NCBI GenBank assembly: GCA_002780135.1
Contig: PEWA01000020.1
Location: forward strand, 759 to 16,631
Length of the DNA stretch: 15,873 nt
Source: Candidatus Shapirobacteria bacterium CG06_land_8_20_14_3_00_40_12
GTDB taxonomy: Bacteria > Patescibacteriota > Microgenomatia > UBA12405
Direction of reading: 5' to 3'
The position numbers were made by a program, and so were the translations under genes. Below the pieces are notes generated by a model, which was not told the origin of the DNA, did no database searches, and was given only the letters and a program-made list of their open reading frames with translations. Positions within the stretch are counted from its first letter, which is position 1; each line of letters starts with the position of its first letter. Shown here piece after piece: positions 1 through 7,847 of this stretch.

Positions 1-1080
1 TCCTTCAGCTTTTACCACCACTGCATCCACCTCTGTCTGATTTGTTGTTCGCCAATACTTAATGTTTTCCCACCCCCATTTTTCTGAAAGCATTTTGATC
101 ACCAAGTTTTTAAACAATTTCCCTCTATCCATTAGTATTTTTTCGGAAGAGAGTTTTCCTAAAAGTGCATTTCTTATCCCCAAATCCTCAAAATATACTT
201 TAGACCTGTGTGTCAGCTCTTTGGTTTTATCCTTAGCAAAAGACCTGATTTTTCTGACCACAAATCCCCCCTCTAATGCCTCCAAACATTTAACCACTTC
301 ATGTTTCCCAATACCGGTCAAATTGGACAGATTATTTTTGCTCAATATTCCCCCAATATTTTCCGCCAAATATATTGCCACCATCTTTAAGTTTTGTTTG
401 TCTTCAATCCCATACATTTGACTGATATCTGAAATTAAATAAGTTTCTGATATATCTGCTAATTTTTGCTTTTTCTCATCCGGGCCGGTAATTGTCACCA
501 CCCCGGGATAACCGCCAAACACCAAATATTCTCTTAATTTCTGGTTTAACCCTTCGAAATCTTTTTCCACCTTCCCTAATTCCATGTTCCCGTCTTTAAC
601 AATTTCCCTCAAGCTTAAAGGTTCCAAAAAATACTCGATTTTTCTTCCCACCAACGATTCTTTTGTCCTATTTTTCAGATCAAGTGATGCCGAACCGGTT
701 AAAACCCACTTAATTCCCGTCTTTAGGTCATACAAATACTTTATCCACCGGCCAATGTTAGCCAGCCTCTGAGCTTCATCTATGAAAACATAGATTTTAC
801 CTTCACCTAACATTGACTTTATCCACCTTAAAAACTCTTCCGGATCTCTCGCCTCTATTGGTAACACGTCAAAATTAAAATAAAAAATATCACTTCCTCC
901 GATTCTCAACAAACCTTCAATCATTTTCCACACTTCCACACTTTTACCCACTTGTCTCGGACCGTATAGAATCATCACTTCTTCTTGTGTTAAACCTTTT
1001 ACTAAAGACTGGCGAATTTCCCTATCTATCTGTCTTTTTGGTAAAAACTTCTCAATTTCTTTGATATTTTTTATCTTCAT
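1..1080 (-). CDS. DUF4143-type AAA ATPase (C-terminus cut by window edge)
   Basis: The frame is open from the ATG at 1080 to base 1 (360 codons), so the stop lies outside the window. The N-terminal AAA domain has a Walker A GPRQVGKS at residues 40-47, a Walker B YVFIDEAQ at 97-104 and a sensor-like TGSAS at 128-132. The C-terminal half looks like DUF4143: YLISDIS near residue 215, DLGIRNALLG further on, and a WR..NQTEVDAVVVK stretch at the end that resembles a PD-(D/E)xK-like fold. The family is common in archaea, CPR and other bacteria. Its role is not well defined; it is often discussed as a mobile or defence-like ATPase. The gene has its own promoter with a good TTGACA box and lies downstream of ftsH on the same strand. 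Family call is firm, function is not. Confidence 0.88.
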   Translation of the reverse strand, partial: MKIKNIKEIEKFLPKRQIDREIRQSLVKGLTQEEVMILYGPRQVGKSVEVWKMIEGLLRIGGSDIFYFNFDVLPIEARDPEEFLRWIKSMLGEGKIYVFIDEAQRLANIGRWIKYLYDLKTGIKWVLTGSASLDLKNRTKESLVGRKIEYFLEPLSLREIVKDGNMELGKVEKDFEGLNQKLREYLVFGGYPGVVTITGPDEKKQKLADISETYLISDISQMYGIEDKQNLKMVAIYLAENIGGILSKNNLSNLTGIGKHEVVKCLEALEGGFVVRKIRSFAKDKTKELTHRSKVYFEDLGIRNALLGKLSSEKILMDRGKLFKNLVIKMLSEKWGWENIKYWRTTNQTEVDAVVVKAEG

Positions 1081-1085
1081 AACCT

Positions 1086-1115
1086 ATTTTAGTACTAAAA
1101 CCACCGACTTGTCAA
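1086..1115 (-). promoter_or_regulatory. Promoter of the DUF4143 ATPase gene, leaderless type
   Basis: On the minus strand TTGACA (1115-1110) is followed by an 18-base spacer and TAAAAT (1091-1086). Only five bases (AGGTT) separate the -10 box from the ATG at 1080, so transcription should begin at or next to the start codon. A perfect 14-bp palindrome, TTTTAGTACTAAAA (1087-1100), overlaps the -10 box and could be an operator. Confidence 0.7.
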
Positions 1116-1129
1116 CGATTAAAGTACTT
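1087..1129. repeat. Two AGTACT palindromes at the ATPase promoter
   Basis: TTTTAGTACTAAAA (1087-1100) is a perfect palindrome. A second site with the same core, AAGTACTT, lies at 1122-1129. The AGTACT cores start 32 bp apart, about three helical turns, and bracket the -35 element. This is the layout expected of a dimeric repressor bound at two sites, but no regulator is identified. The 62-bp gap 1081-1142 holds nothing else that I recognise. Confidence 0.45.
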
Positions 1130-1142
1130 AAAAAAACGAAAT

Positions 1143-3068
1143 CTATCCCTTCATCAACTTCTCAAACTCCTTCTCATCTAGACTCTCTTTTTCCACCAGC
1201 ATTTTAGCTAATTCATCCAATTTCTTCCTATTCTTCTTAATAATTTCTTTTGCCCGTTCAAAGGCAGCATTAACAATTTTTTTAATTTCCTCATCCACCC
1301 TCGACTGCATTTGGTCCGACACTTTCGACGGTTCCATCCAGACTTTCCCCCAATCATTCAGGTCAATCTGTGGCCCAAAATTGACCGGTCCCAGTTCCCC
1401 CATTCCCCACTCCACCACCATATCTCTGGCAATCCGCGTCGCCTGCGAAATATCACTGCTGGCTCCGGTGGTAATGTCGTTAAATACTATCTCTTCCGCC
1501 GCTCTTCCCCCCATGGCCATCGCCATTTGTTTAATAAGTTTTGATTTGGTCTGATGAATTTCATCTCTTTTGGGCGGTACCAGGGTATAACCCAGAGCCA
1601 TTCCCCGGGAGATTATTGACACCCGGGTTACCGGGTCCAGTCCTTCCACATAATTTACCACTGCGTGTCCGGCTTCATGATAAGCCGTCATTTTTTTATC
1701 CTCTTCGCTCTGGTCCCGCCTCTTTTCCGATCCCAATTTCACCTTCAGGGCCGAATCTTCAATATCTGCCATTGTTATCTCGCTCCGGTTTTCCCGTGCT
1801 ACTTTAATTGCCGATTCATTAAGCATATTTTCAATATCAGCGCCAGAAAATCCTACCGTCCGTCTGGCTACTTTCTCCCATTCGACAGTTTTATTAAACG
1901 GTTTACCCCTCGCATGTATTTTTAATATTTCAATTCTGGCTGGCAAATCAGGCATTTCCAGTATCACCCTCCGGTCAAATCTCCCCGGCCGCATCAACGC
2001 CGGGTCCAACAAATCTCCCCGATTAGTCGCCGCCAACACCACTACTGCTGTATTAGCCTCAAATCCGTCCATTTCCACCAAAATTTGATTCAAGGTCTGT
2101 TCTCTTTCTCCGTGTCCGCCATCCAAACCTCCTCTCACTCTTCCAATCGCATCAATTTCATCAATAAAAATAATCGCCTTCCCCGCCTTTTTGGCGGTAG
2201 CAAACAAATCCCGTACCCGGCTCGCCCCAACTCCGACGAGCATCTCCATAAATTCGCTGCCGGCCATGGCATAAAACGGTACATTAGCTTCACCTGCCAC
2301 CGCCTTGGCCAACAGTGTTTTTCCTACTCCCGATGGACCAACCAGCAATACCCCTTTCGGTGCCCTGGCTCCGATTTTGTGGTATTTTTCCGGGTTTTTC
2401 AAAAAGTCCACTACCTCCTCCAAATCCTTTTTGGCCTCCTCCACTCCCGCCACATCAGTAAATTTCAAATTTTGTTTACCTTTGACAAACAGTTTTGCCG
2501 TCGATTTCCCAAATCCAAACATTCCCCCTGCCCCTCCCTGTCCTGTTTGCCGGTTAAAAAACCACAAAATAAACAAAATCGGCACTCCCACCGTCAAAAA
2601 TAAATTAAAGATATCTCCCAGCATCTTCCACCCCGACCGGTTCTCCACCCTAAATTTGATTTTGGACACATCAATCCCTTCCCGTTGAATTATTTCCGCC
2701 ATCGAAGTGCTGGTTTCCTTTGATACCACCAATGTCTTTCCAGAATCTTTTAACTTAACCAAAATTTCGTTGTCCATCACCACTACTTCCTCGGTTCTAT
2801 TTTCCTTAATTGCCGCCAATGCTTCCGACAAACTCACTTTAGCCACCGAATCACCAATCAAAGGTTGTAGTAAGGAAATCACCCAATAGATAACCAACAT
2901 CGTAACTACTCCCCGTAAAATCTGCGATGGCCCAATCTCAATTTTCCTAATCTTCACCCCCGGGGGTAGTTTGTCCAACACTTCCCTTGGAATCCCGTTA
3001 TTTTTTACCGTTTTTTTTGTTTCCTTGTTTGTTTTTTTTGGCCACAATTTCTTCAAAAATTCCATCAT
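1143..3068 (-). CDS. ftsH: ATP-dependent zinc metalloprotease FtsH
   Basis: FtsH is a hexameric membrane-anchored AAA+ protease that extracts and degrades misassembled membrane proteins and some soluble regulators. The 641-residue product has the full domain order: TM helix about 50-71, a periplasmic-type domain, TM helix about 149-172, AAA module with Walker A GPSGVGKT (244-251), Walker B IIFIDE (299-304) and arginine fingers in RPGRFDR (360, 363), then the zinc site HEAGH (464-468) with Asp539 in TTGASSDI as third ligand. Length is typical. Two oddities: the pore-loop aromatic is Leu277 (MLVGVG, usually MFVGVG), and Walker A reads SGV instead of PGT. The start may be the first or second of two tandem ATGs (3068 or 3065). 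An extended -10 box ends six bases before the first ATG. Confidence 0.97.
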   Translation of the reverse strand: MMEFLKKLWPKKTNKETKKTVKNNGIPREVLDKLPPGVKIRKIEIGPSQILRGVVTMLVIYWVISLLQPLIGDSVAKVSLSEALAAIKENRTEEVVVMDNEILVKLKDSGKTLVVSKETSTSMAEIIQREGIDVSKIKFRVENRSGWKMLGDIFNLFLTVGVPILFILWFFNRQTGQGGAGGMFGFGKSTAKLFVKGKQNLKFTDVAGVEEAKKDLEEVVDFLKNPEKYHKIGARAPKGVLLVGPSGVGKTLLAKAVAGEANVPFYAMAGSEFMEMLVGVGASRVRDLFATAKKAGKAIIFIDEIDAIGRVRGGLDGGHGEREQTLNQILVEMDGFEANTAVVVLAATNRGDLLDPALMRPGRFDRRVILEMPDLPARIEILKIHARGKPFNKTVEWEKVARRTVGFSGADIENMLNESAIKVARENRSEITMADIEDSALKVKLGSEKRRDQSEEDKKMTAYHEAGHAVVNYVEGLDPVTRVSIISRGMALGYTLVPPKRDEIHQTKSKLIKQMAMAMGGRAAEEIVFNDITTGASSDISQATRIARDMVVEWGMGELGPVNFGPQIDLNDWGKVWMEPSKVSDQMQSRVDEEIKKIVNAAFERAKEIIKKNRKKLDELAKMLVEKESLDEKEFEKLMKG

Positions 3069-3074
3069 CTTCCG

Positions 3075-3083
3075 ATTATATCA
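3075..3083 (-). promoter_or_regulatory. Extended -10 promoter of ftsH overlapping the upstream stop codon
   Basis: The minus strand reads TGATATAAT (3083-3075), a perfect extended -10 (TGnTATAAT). Its TGA is also the stop codon of the upstream small gene. CGGAAG, six bases, separates it from the ftsH ATG at 3068, so the mRNA would start at the start codon. I see no convincing -35 box, which an extended -10 does not need. Confidence 0.6.
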
Positions 3084-3281
3084 TTCACCGGTCTTCTTCT
3101 CTTCCGCTTTCCTCGCATCCAAAAGCGCATGCCAAGCAGGATTACCCTCGCCTTTAGCGATAGATTCCGCAGCTTGAGCTCTCACTTTTTTTTCACCTCT
3201 CGCTTGTGCCCTCATCGCGCTTTCCCTCACTTCTTCTACCGTCATAACATGACCACGCTCCAATACTAACGCTTTTCTCAT
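3081..3281 (-). CDS. Small charged protein of unknown function, 66 residues
   Basis: I do not recognise a family. From the ATG at 3281 the product is 66 residues, rich in Ala, Glu, Lys and Arg, with no membrane segment or signal peptide, and looks largely helical. A longer reading from a TTG at 3302 would give 73 residues. I prefer the ATG because a TATAAT box at 3288-3293 ends six bases before it, the same spacing seen at other starts here. The TGA stop sits inside the ftsH promoter, 12 bases before the ftsH start, so the two may also be cotranscribed. The intact frame, own promoter and tight fit favour a real gene, with moderate certainty. Confidence 0.6.
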   Translation of the reverse strand: MRKALVLERGHVMTVEEVRESAMRAQARGEKKVRAQAAESIAKGEGNPAWHALLDARKAEEKKTGE

Positions 3282-3287
3282 GACATT

Positions 3288-3293
3288 ATTATA
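3288..3293 (-). promoter_or_regulatory. -10 box of the 66-residue gene
   Basis: TATAAT on the minus strand is followed by AATGTC, six bases, and then the ATG at 3281. This matches the leaderless spacing at ftsH, rpmH and dnaN. The spacer to the upstream zinc-ribbon gene is only 24 bases, and no clear terminator hairpin is visible in it. Confidence 0.5.
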
Positions 3294-3305
3294 ACCTAAC
3301 AACCT

Positions 3306-3599
3306 TTATTTGGCCAATTCCACCAATTTTTCTCTATCATCTCCCACCCCTTCCTTTACCCAGAACTCATGCCCGCATTGAATACATCGATACAATATTT
3401 TAAATTTTTCCTGTTTGTAAACCGCCCTAATTGGCTCCATTGCTCCTCCGCATTCGCTTTCTCTATCCCCCGGAATCTCTCTGTCCACGTGTTTCCCCCA
3501 GAGGCACTTTGGACAATGATCCGTATATCCATCCCCCATCACCTTCTCCCCGCACCTTTCGCAAATAAAATCCTCCTTTTTTCTAATAAAATTTTTCAC
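3306..3599 (-). CDS. RNHCP-domain zinc-ribbon protein
   Basis: The 97-residue product matches the RNHCP domain pattern: a first CxxC (C13, C16), then TDHCPKCLWGKHVD (residues 26-39) where the family has RNHCPxCLxSxHVD, then PGDR (43-46), C50 and a last CxxCGH (C72, C75, H77). This implies zinc-ribbon structure; the cellular role of the family is not established. The start is GTG at 3599, whose bases overlap the TGA stop of the upstream DUF4012 fusion gene (stop 3598-3596), and a GGAG lies eight bases before it. Translation is therefore probably coupled to the upstream gene. The TD for RN change in the signature is a small divergence; all zinc ligands are kept. Confidence 0.85.
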   Translation of the reverse strand: MKNFIRKKEDFICERCGEKVMGDGYTDHCPKCLWGKHVDREIPGDRESECGGAMEPIRAVYKQEKFKILYRCIQCGHEFWVKEGVGDDREKLVELAK

Positions 3600-6412
3600 T
3601 TTGTTATCTCCACTCCCATTTTTATATCTCTATCCAATTTTTGATTAAACAACAGCTTCCCTTCCTTCATGCTCGCCACCGGCGTCACCTGCACCGGCTG
3701 CCACCCATCCGGAATCGAAATTAAGGTTAGAAGCGCCGTGTCTCCAAACCCCGACTGTCTCTGAATGTATTGTAAATAAGAAAACTTATCTCCCTGTCCC
3801 ACTCCATTGCTCTGATACTTAATCTCTACCGTCACCTTCTTTCTTATCGGCACAGTCACCAAAAAGCCCACTTCTTTTTTACCGTAAATCTCCCGCATTT
3901 TAACCGAAACCATCGGAATAGTTCTTATTACCCCGTCTTCACCCATCCCTATTTCGGTTACCTCCGCCTCTTTTGGCAAATAAACCCTTAAATAATTTTT
4001 ATAATCCCCTCCCGGCCAATTGCTGCTTTTTGCCGTGTTTTCGTAATTTATCTTCAAATCTCTTTTAATCCATCCGGCACTTATATCCACTCTTTCCTCC
4101 ATATTCCGATACAGAAAATAGTTAGCTTTATTTATCCCCAAATTTGACTCCACTACATATAAATAATCCGCATAACACCGGGGGCCACTACACTCCCCTT
4201 CATATACCGACCCATCCCAACCCGCCTCAGCCATCGCTTCCGCCGTTTCTGAGTGGTTAAATCCCAGTTGGATCTCATTTCGTTCCAACATTTCCACCAT
4301 CCCCATCATTAACTCCCACCTCTTAGTTGTTTTTAAATTTTTTATTTCTTCAAACAATTGTGTTCCCAGCCCCCCCAGAAAACTTGCTTTCTGAGTTGAG
4401 CCGGGAAAAGAATTTGTCTCCGACCAAAATTCCGCCTGTTCATAAAGATTATCTTTATTTACCTTTTCCTTAAAATCAGGCACGTAAATTTCCCCGGTCA
4501 CTCCCAAAATCATTTTGGCCACTGCCAGATCCATCCCTATCACCCCATCTACCTTCCTTCCTGTCTCTTTTTCCAAAAACCACTGAATTTCCCTGGAAGT
4601 CTGTGGAAAGCTTGCCTGCCAGTTGGCATCTCTCATAAACCAACCCGATTCTCCAAGATACTTCTTTATTTCCTCCGGTGGTTCTACATGGCCCTTAAGT
4701 TGCCCATCGGCCTCGTAGACATCTTTTACCTCAAAAGACAGTAACCTACCCCCCTCAAAACTCAAAATTGCATATGAACCAACAAATCCCCCTGTTGCCC
4801 TTATTTCCATTTCGTTCTGCAACAACACCATATACTCCCTTCTTTTTCCATCCAAACCCAATATTTCCGGTATGGTTTCCGACAGGTCTCTAAATTTACC
4901 TGCTATTTCCAATTTTTCGCTTATTGTTCTGATTGCCCTGTCTACTTCCGGTTTCCATCTTCCCGGTATCCATCTTTTCATTTCTGACAGTCTCCCCACC
5001 AATATCCCTGCCTTAATTTCTGTTTCCTCCATATTATCGGTTAATTTCAAAAGCTCCCCCGTCCAGTCAATTTCCCCCTCTTCAAACACTGCCCGGTTAA
5101 TTTTCTCCGTTGTCGTGGCCAAAGTAATTAGCTTCCCCTCAATCTCCAACACTCCTCCTGCTATTCCTGACAATTCCCCCACCCTATTTAACATTGGCCA
5201 CCTCCCCAACCCTGAACCTTCCAAAAAATCACCCGCTTTTTTGTTTTTATCTGTATTTGCCACCACTAGTTTCAACGCCTCGCTGATTCTGTTTTCTTCA
5301 ACTAGTTTAAACGGCTTTTCTAGACTCAATACTACCCCCAATACCCCCACTACTGGCCAAGACAATATCCCCCCTATCACGCCTACCAAAATCGCTATCA
5401 CTCCCACCCATTTAATTTTCCTCATCCACCCCAATCTCTTTTTCTCTATATTAAAATCGTTTTTAATTGGGATATTATTTTCTTGGTTTTCGTAATTTAT
5501 CTCGATTTCTTTCTTTTTTATTAATGGTTTAATCTCCACCTCTTCTTCAACCTCGTCTTTATCTTTCTGATATCTGATATCTGATATCTGATTTTCTTCC
5601 TCCACCACCACTTCTTGAAACCTCTCCCTTTTGGTTTCTGTATCTTTATATTTTAAATTTTTGACTTTAGAATTTAGACTTTTCCTCTTCCTCCCCTCTT
5701 CATCCGCCCTCATCACAAAATCTCTCACTGTTTCCCTTACTCCTTCCCGAAGCGTTACTACCGGTTTCCATCCCAAAATTTTTCTGGTTTCCTCTACCCG
5801 CTCTTTATCTATCTCCTCTACTCCTATCTCTTCCTGAATTACACTTAACCTTGTCATTTTGGCCTCATCCACCAACACTTCCGCCAGTTCCTTCGAATCT
5901 GTTTCATTTCCGGCTACCAAAAAAAGACCTCCTACTGTCCCCGACAAAATACTGGCTCTCATAATCGCCTCCACCATGTCCGAAGCAAAAACCAGCCTAA
6001 ATTTTTCCCCAAGTTTCGGTAATTTCAAGTTTTTATTTCCGGCCGCCTCTGCCATTACCTCTCCCAAAAATCCCACTTTTTCCATTCCCTCCCCATATAC
6101 ATTTATTCCTTCTACCAACCGCCAGTCACCGGAAATCCCTCTCAATTTTGTCCACATCCTTTCGGCTTCTTTCTCACCTTTAATATCAACTACACATAGT
6201 TTTGACCCCTTTTCTATTACTTCTTTCCAAACCTCACCATCTTCATTGAAATCAAAAACGTACCTGATTTGTTCTTCAATTTCCCCTAAGTTCTCCACCG
6301 TTTCCCCTATCACTTCCACCCTCATTCCCCTACTTTTTAAACTTTCCCATAAATTTTTTGCCAAAAAACTTTCCCCCCCGTTGATTACTGCTATTGGCAA
6401 ATTTCTTTCCAT
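3596..6412 (-). CDS. Degenerate SDR/epimerase-like domain fused to DUF4012
   Basis: The 938-residue protein has four parts. Residues 1-235 resemble an extended SDR (NAD-dependent epimerase): INGGESFLAKNL at 10-21 corresponds to the Rossmann loop, and ETRKILGWKPVVTLREGV at 208-225 is a typical epimerase C-terminal stretch. The glycine loop is degraded (Ser and Ala at the second and third Gly positions) and I find no YxxxK pair, so it is probably not a working oxidoreductase. Residues 236-333 form a charged low-complexity linker. A membrane segment covers about 334-364. The rest is DUF4012, with the signature NEMEIRATGGFVGSY (533-547) and VDGVIGMDLA (621-630). DUF4012 proteins are common in CPR and Gram-positives and often sit near polysaccharide genes; their role is unknown. 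Topology suggests a cytoplasmic Rossmann domain and an external DUF4012 domain. The start ATG follows a -10 box by six bases. Confidence 0.88.
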   Translation of the reverse strand: MERNLPIAVINGGESFLAKNLWESLKSRGMRVEVIGETVENLGEIEEQIRYVFDFNEDGEVWKEVIEKGSKLCVVDIKGEKEAERMWTKLRGISGDWRLVEGINVYGEGMEKVGFLGEVMAEAAGNKNLKLPKLGEKFRLVFASDMVEAIMRASILSGTVGGLFLVAGNETDSKELAEVLVDEAKMTRLSVIQEEIGVEEIDKERVEETRKILGWKPVVTLREGVRETVRDFVMRADEEGRKRKSLNSKVKNLKYKDTETKRERFQEVVVEEENQISDIRYQKDKDEVEEEVEIKPLIKKKEIEINYENQENNIPIKNDFNIEKKRLGWMRKIKWVGVIAILVGVIGGILSWPVVGVLGVVLSLEKPFKLVEENRISEALKLVVANTDKNKKAGDFLEGSGLGRWPMLNRVGELSGIAGGVLEIEGKLITLATTTEKINRAVFEEGEIDWTGELLKLTDNMEETEIKAGILVGRLSEMKRWIPGRWKPEVDRAIRTISEKLEIAGKFRDLSETIPEILGLDGKRREYMVLLQNEMEIRATGGFVGSYAILSFEGGRLLSFEVKDVYEADGQLKGHVEPPEEIKKYLGESGWFMRDANWQASFPQTSREIQWFLEKETGRKVDGVIGMDLAVAKMILGVTGEIYVPDFKEKVNKDNLYEQAEFWSETNSFPGSTQKASFLGGLGTQLFEEIKNLKTTKRWELMMGMVEMLERNEIQLGFNHSETAEAMAEAGWDGSVYEGECSGPRCYADYLYVVESNLGINKANYFLYRNMEERVDISAGWIKRDLKINYENTAKSSNWPGGDYKNYLRVYLPKEAEVTEIGMGEDGVIRTIPMVSVKMREIYGKKEVGFLVTVPIRKKVTVEIKYQSNGVGQGDKFSYLQYIQRQSGFGDTALLTLISIPDGWQPVQVTPVASMKEGKLLFNQKLDRDIKMGVEITK
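5568..5591. repeat. 7-bp tandem repeat inside the DUF4012 fusion gene
   Basis: The unit TGATATC is repeated about 3.4 times in tandem. It encodes part of the charged linker (around ISDIRYQ, residues 276-282). Because the unit is not a multiple of three, gain or loss of one copy would shift the frame ahead of the membrane segment and the DUF4012 domain. Confidence 0.8.
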
Positions 6413-6418
6413 ATCATC

Positions 6419-6424
6419 ATTTTA
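6419..6424 (-). promoter_or_regulatory. -10 box of the DUF4012 fusion gene
   Basis: TAAAAT on the minus strand is followed by GATGAT, six bases, and then the ATG at 6412. No good -35 hexamer is visible at the normal distance. The spacing is the same as at ftsH, rpmH and dnaN and predicts a leaderless transcript. Confidence 0.5.
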
Positions 6425-6483
6425 GATTAAAAGCCCAATAAACTCATGCGGTAAACCTTCGGTTATTATACGGAGATTAATTT

Positions 6484-6619
6484 GAAAATACGTCATTACT
6501 CGTCTTTAGTATATCCCTTAACGTGAAAAAACGTTATTACCAACCACAAAGCTAAAATAAAAATAAAAAAACGTTAGTACCATCGTTTTTATACACAAAA
6601 AATCGTCAGTATTACCAAT
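6484..6619. repeat. Four spaced copies of an A-tract plus ACGTyAkTACC motif
   Basis: In the gene-free stretch 6413-6638, four related copies occur in direct orientation on the plus strand: GAAAATACGTCATTACTC, GAAAAAACGTTATTACCA, AAAAAAACGTTAGTACCA and AAAAAATCGTCAGTATTACCA (the last with a three-base insertion). Their CGT cores start near 6491, 6532, 6572 and 6604, so spacings are 41, 40 and 32 bp, all close to whole helical turns. The second copy also forms an inverted repeat, TAACGT-(6)-ACGTTA at 6519-6536. They lie between the flippase stop and the promoter of the DUF4012 gene. An operator array, iteron-like site or transcript-end element are all possible. I see nothing else in this gap. 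Confidence 0.6.
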
Positions 6620-6638
6620 AGGGAAGTAAATCAAAAAA

Positions 6639-7844
6639 TTACATTTTTCGCTTCAACGCCAAGCTCATCAATCCCATCCCCAACGCCTCCGTTGCTATGG
6701 TTACACCGGCTGCCCCCATAATCCCAAATCGTGGTATTGCCCATAGGTTCGATCCAAAATTAAACGCCAGCACCACTATTCCCAACTTCAGCATATCTTT
6801 TTGACCGTTTCTGGAAATCAAACTAAATCCTACTAAATGACCAAAATAAGAGAATGTTACCGCCACAATTAACAATCTTAATACCCCTACTGCCGGTAAA
6901 AATTGATCTCCGCCCAGAATTCCGACAAAAAGTGGTGCCCCCAGCTCTACCGCCAGTACAACTCCTACTGCTCCGAAAAATAAAAACAAAGCCGATATCC
7001 AAAATATTCTTCTTTTCCCGGGTTCCCTTGAAGATATAATCGGAAATATACTACTTACTAGAAAATAGGCCGGTAAAAGCAGTGCCCCATAAATTTTATA
7101 AGCTAACCCATACCAGGCCACCTCAGCTTGACCTAGGAATTTGGAAATCATCATCGAATCAATTGCCCGATCATAAGCTGAAAAAATCAAAAGGTACAAA
7201 CCCATCGGCCAGCTTACCACCAATAGTTTTTTAATCAGTTTAAAATCAACCATTTTTCTCTCAATTTTTATCCCCGCTTGTTGCCAACCTAATACCAGTG
7301 TCACTATCCGAGCTAATAAATACAAACCCATTACCCCCGCTAGGCCTATTTTTGTCCCCAACTGACCAAATACAATCAAGAACAGAGTTGGAAACAACAC
7401 CTCAACCACTACTTTCTTGTACATTTTTTGCTCCGTTTGCCAAACAATCTCCAAACTTCCGGCAATTGAGGTAAATACAATCATGCTAAAACCCAAAACC
7501 GCCGCCTCCCATATTTGTCTTAGGTTTATCCAAAGGTAAGCCGCTACCAGCGCCAATCCCCAGCTTATCGTCGCCAAAATAATCCGTAAAATTGCTATGT
7601 TTATCCAAATTTTCTTTTTCCCCTCAGGCGTCTCCTGCCCCGATGCTTCCCTGACTCCGATAATTCTTGTTCCCATATCTGCCAAACCATCAAAAAGTAT
7701 CAACATTGAAGTTATTAAAATAAAATCACCATATACCTTCACCCCCAAACCCCGGGTCAACATTCCCGTGGTTACAAGAGAGATCGCCAACATCAACACC
7801 TTTCCTAAAATCTGCACTAAAGTGTTTAATAAAGGTATTTTCAT
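6639..7844 (-). CDS. Polysaccharide flippase (Wzx/MATE-like, MVF superfamily)
   Basis: The 401-residue product is hydrophobic along its whole length with about twelve predicted membrane helices and short charged loops. The N-terminus (residues 6-40, with TTGMLTRGLGVKVYGDF) matches the family signature in which a Leu-Gly-x-x-x-Tyr-Gly-x-F follows the first helix. Such proteins flip lipid-linked oligosaccharide units across the membrane. It directly follows the O-antigen ligase-like gene (three bases between them), a Wzy plus Wzx pairing that supports a role in envelope polysaccharide export. The ATG at 7844 has AGGGG immediately before it, too close for a normal ribosome-binding site; a TAATAT at 7855-7850 ends five bases before the ATG, so an internal promoter is possible. 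Substrate cannot be told from sequence. Confidence 0.85.
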   Translation of the reverse strand: MKIPLLNTLVQILGKVLMLAISLVTTGMLTRGLGVKVYGDFILITSMLILFDGLADMGTRIIGVREASGQETPEGKKKIWINIAILRIILATISWGLALVAAYLWINLRQIWEAAVLGFSMIVFTSIAGSLEIVWQTEQKMYKKVVVEVLFPTLFLIVFGQLGTKIGLAGVMGLYLLARIVTLVLGWQQAGIKIERKMVDFKLIKKLLVVSWPMGLYLLIFSAYDRAIDSMMISKFLGQAEVAWYGLAYKIYGALLLPAYFLVSSIFPIISSREPGKRRIFWISALFLFFGAVGVVLAVELGAPLFVGILGGDQFLPAVGVLRLLIVAVTFSYFGHLVGFSLISRNGQKDMLKLGIVVLAFNFGSNLWAIPRFGIMGAAGVTIATEALGMGLMSLALKRKM

Positions 7845-7847
7845 CCC

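Noticed and set aside
62..421. 119-codon plus-strand frame at the left edge
   Set aside because: It lies opposite the DUF4143 ATPase, whose domain motifs are clear over the same bases.
1130..1145. T-run after ftsH as terminator
   Set aside because: T-rich tract on the minus strand has no stable stem before it.
4872..5495. 207-codon open frame on the plus strand
   Set aside because: Antisense shadow of the same gene with low-complexity Ser/Pro/Ile content and no recognisable domain.
5859..6425. 188-codon open frame on the plus strand opposite the DUF4012 fusion gene
   Set aside because: Antisense shadow; Ser/Pro/Phe-rich translation typical of the complement of a purine-rich gene, no motif, no ribosome-binding site.
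6484..6619. CRISPR-like array
   Set aside because: Only four diverged copies of under 20 bases, uneven spacing, no cas genes in the window.
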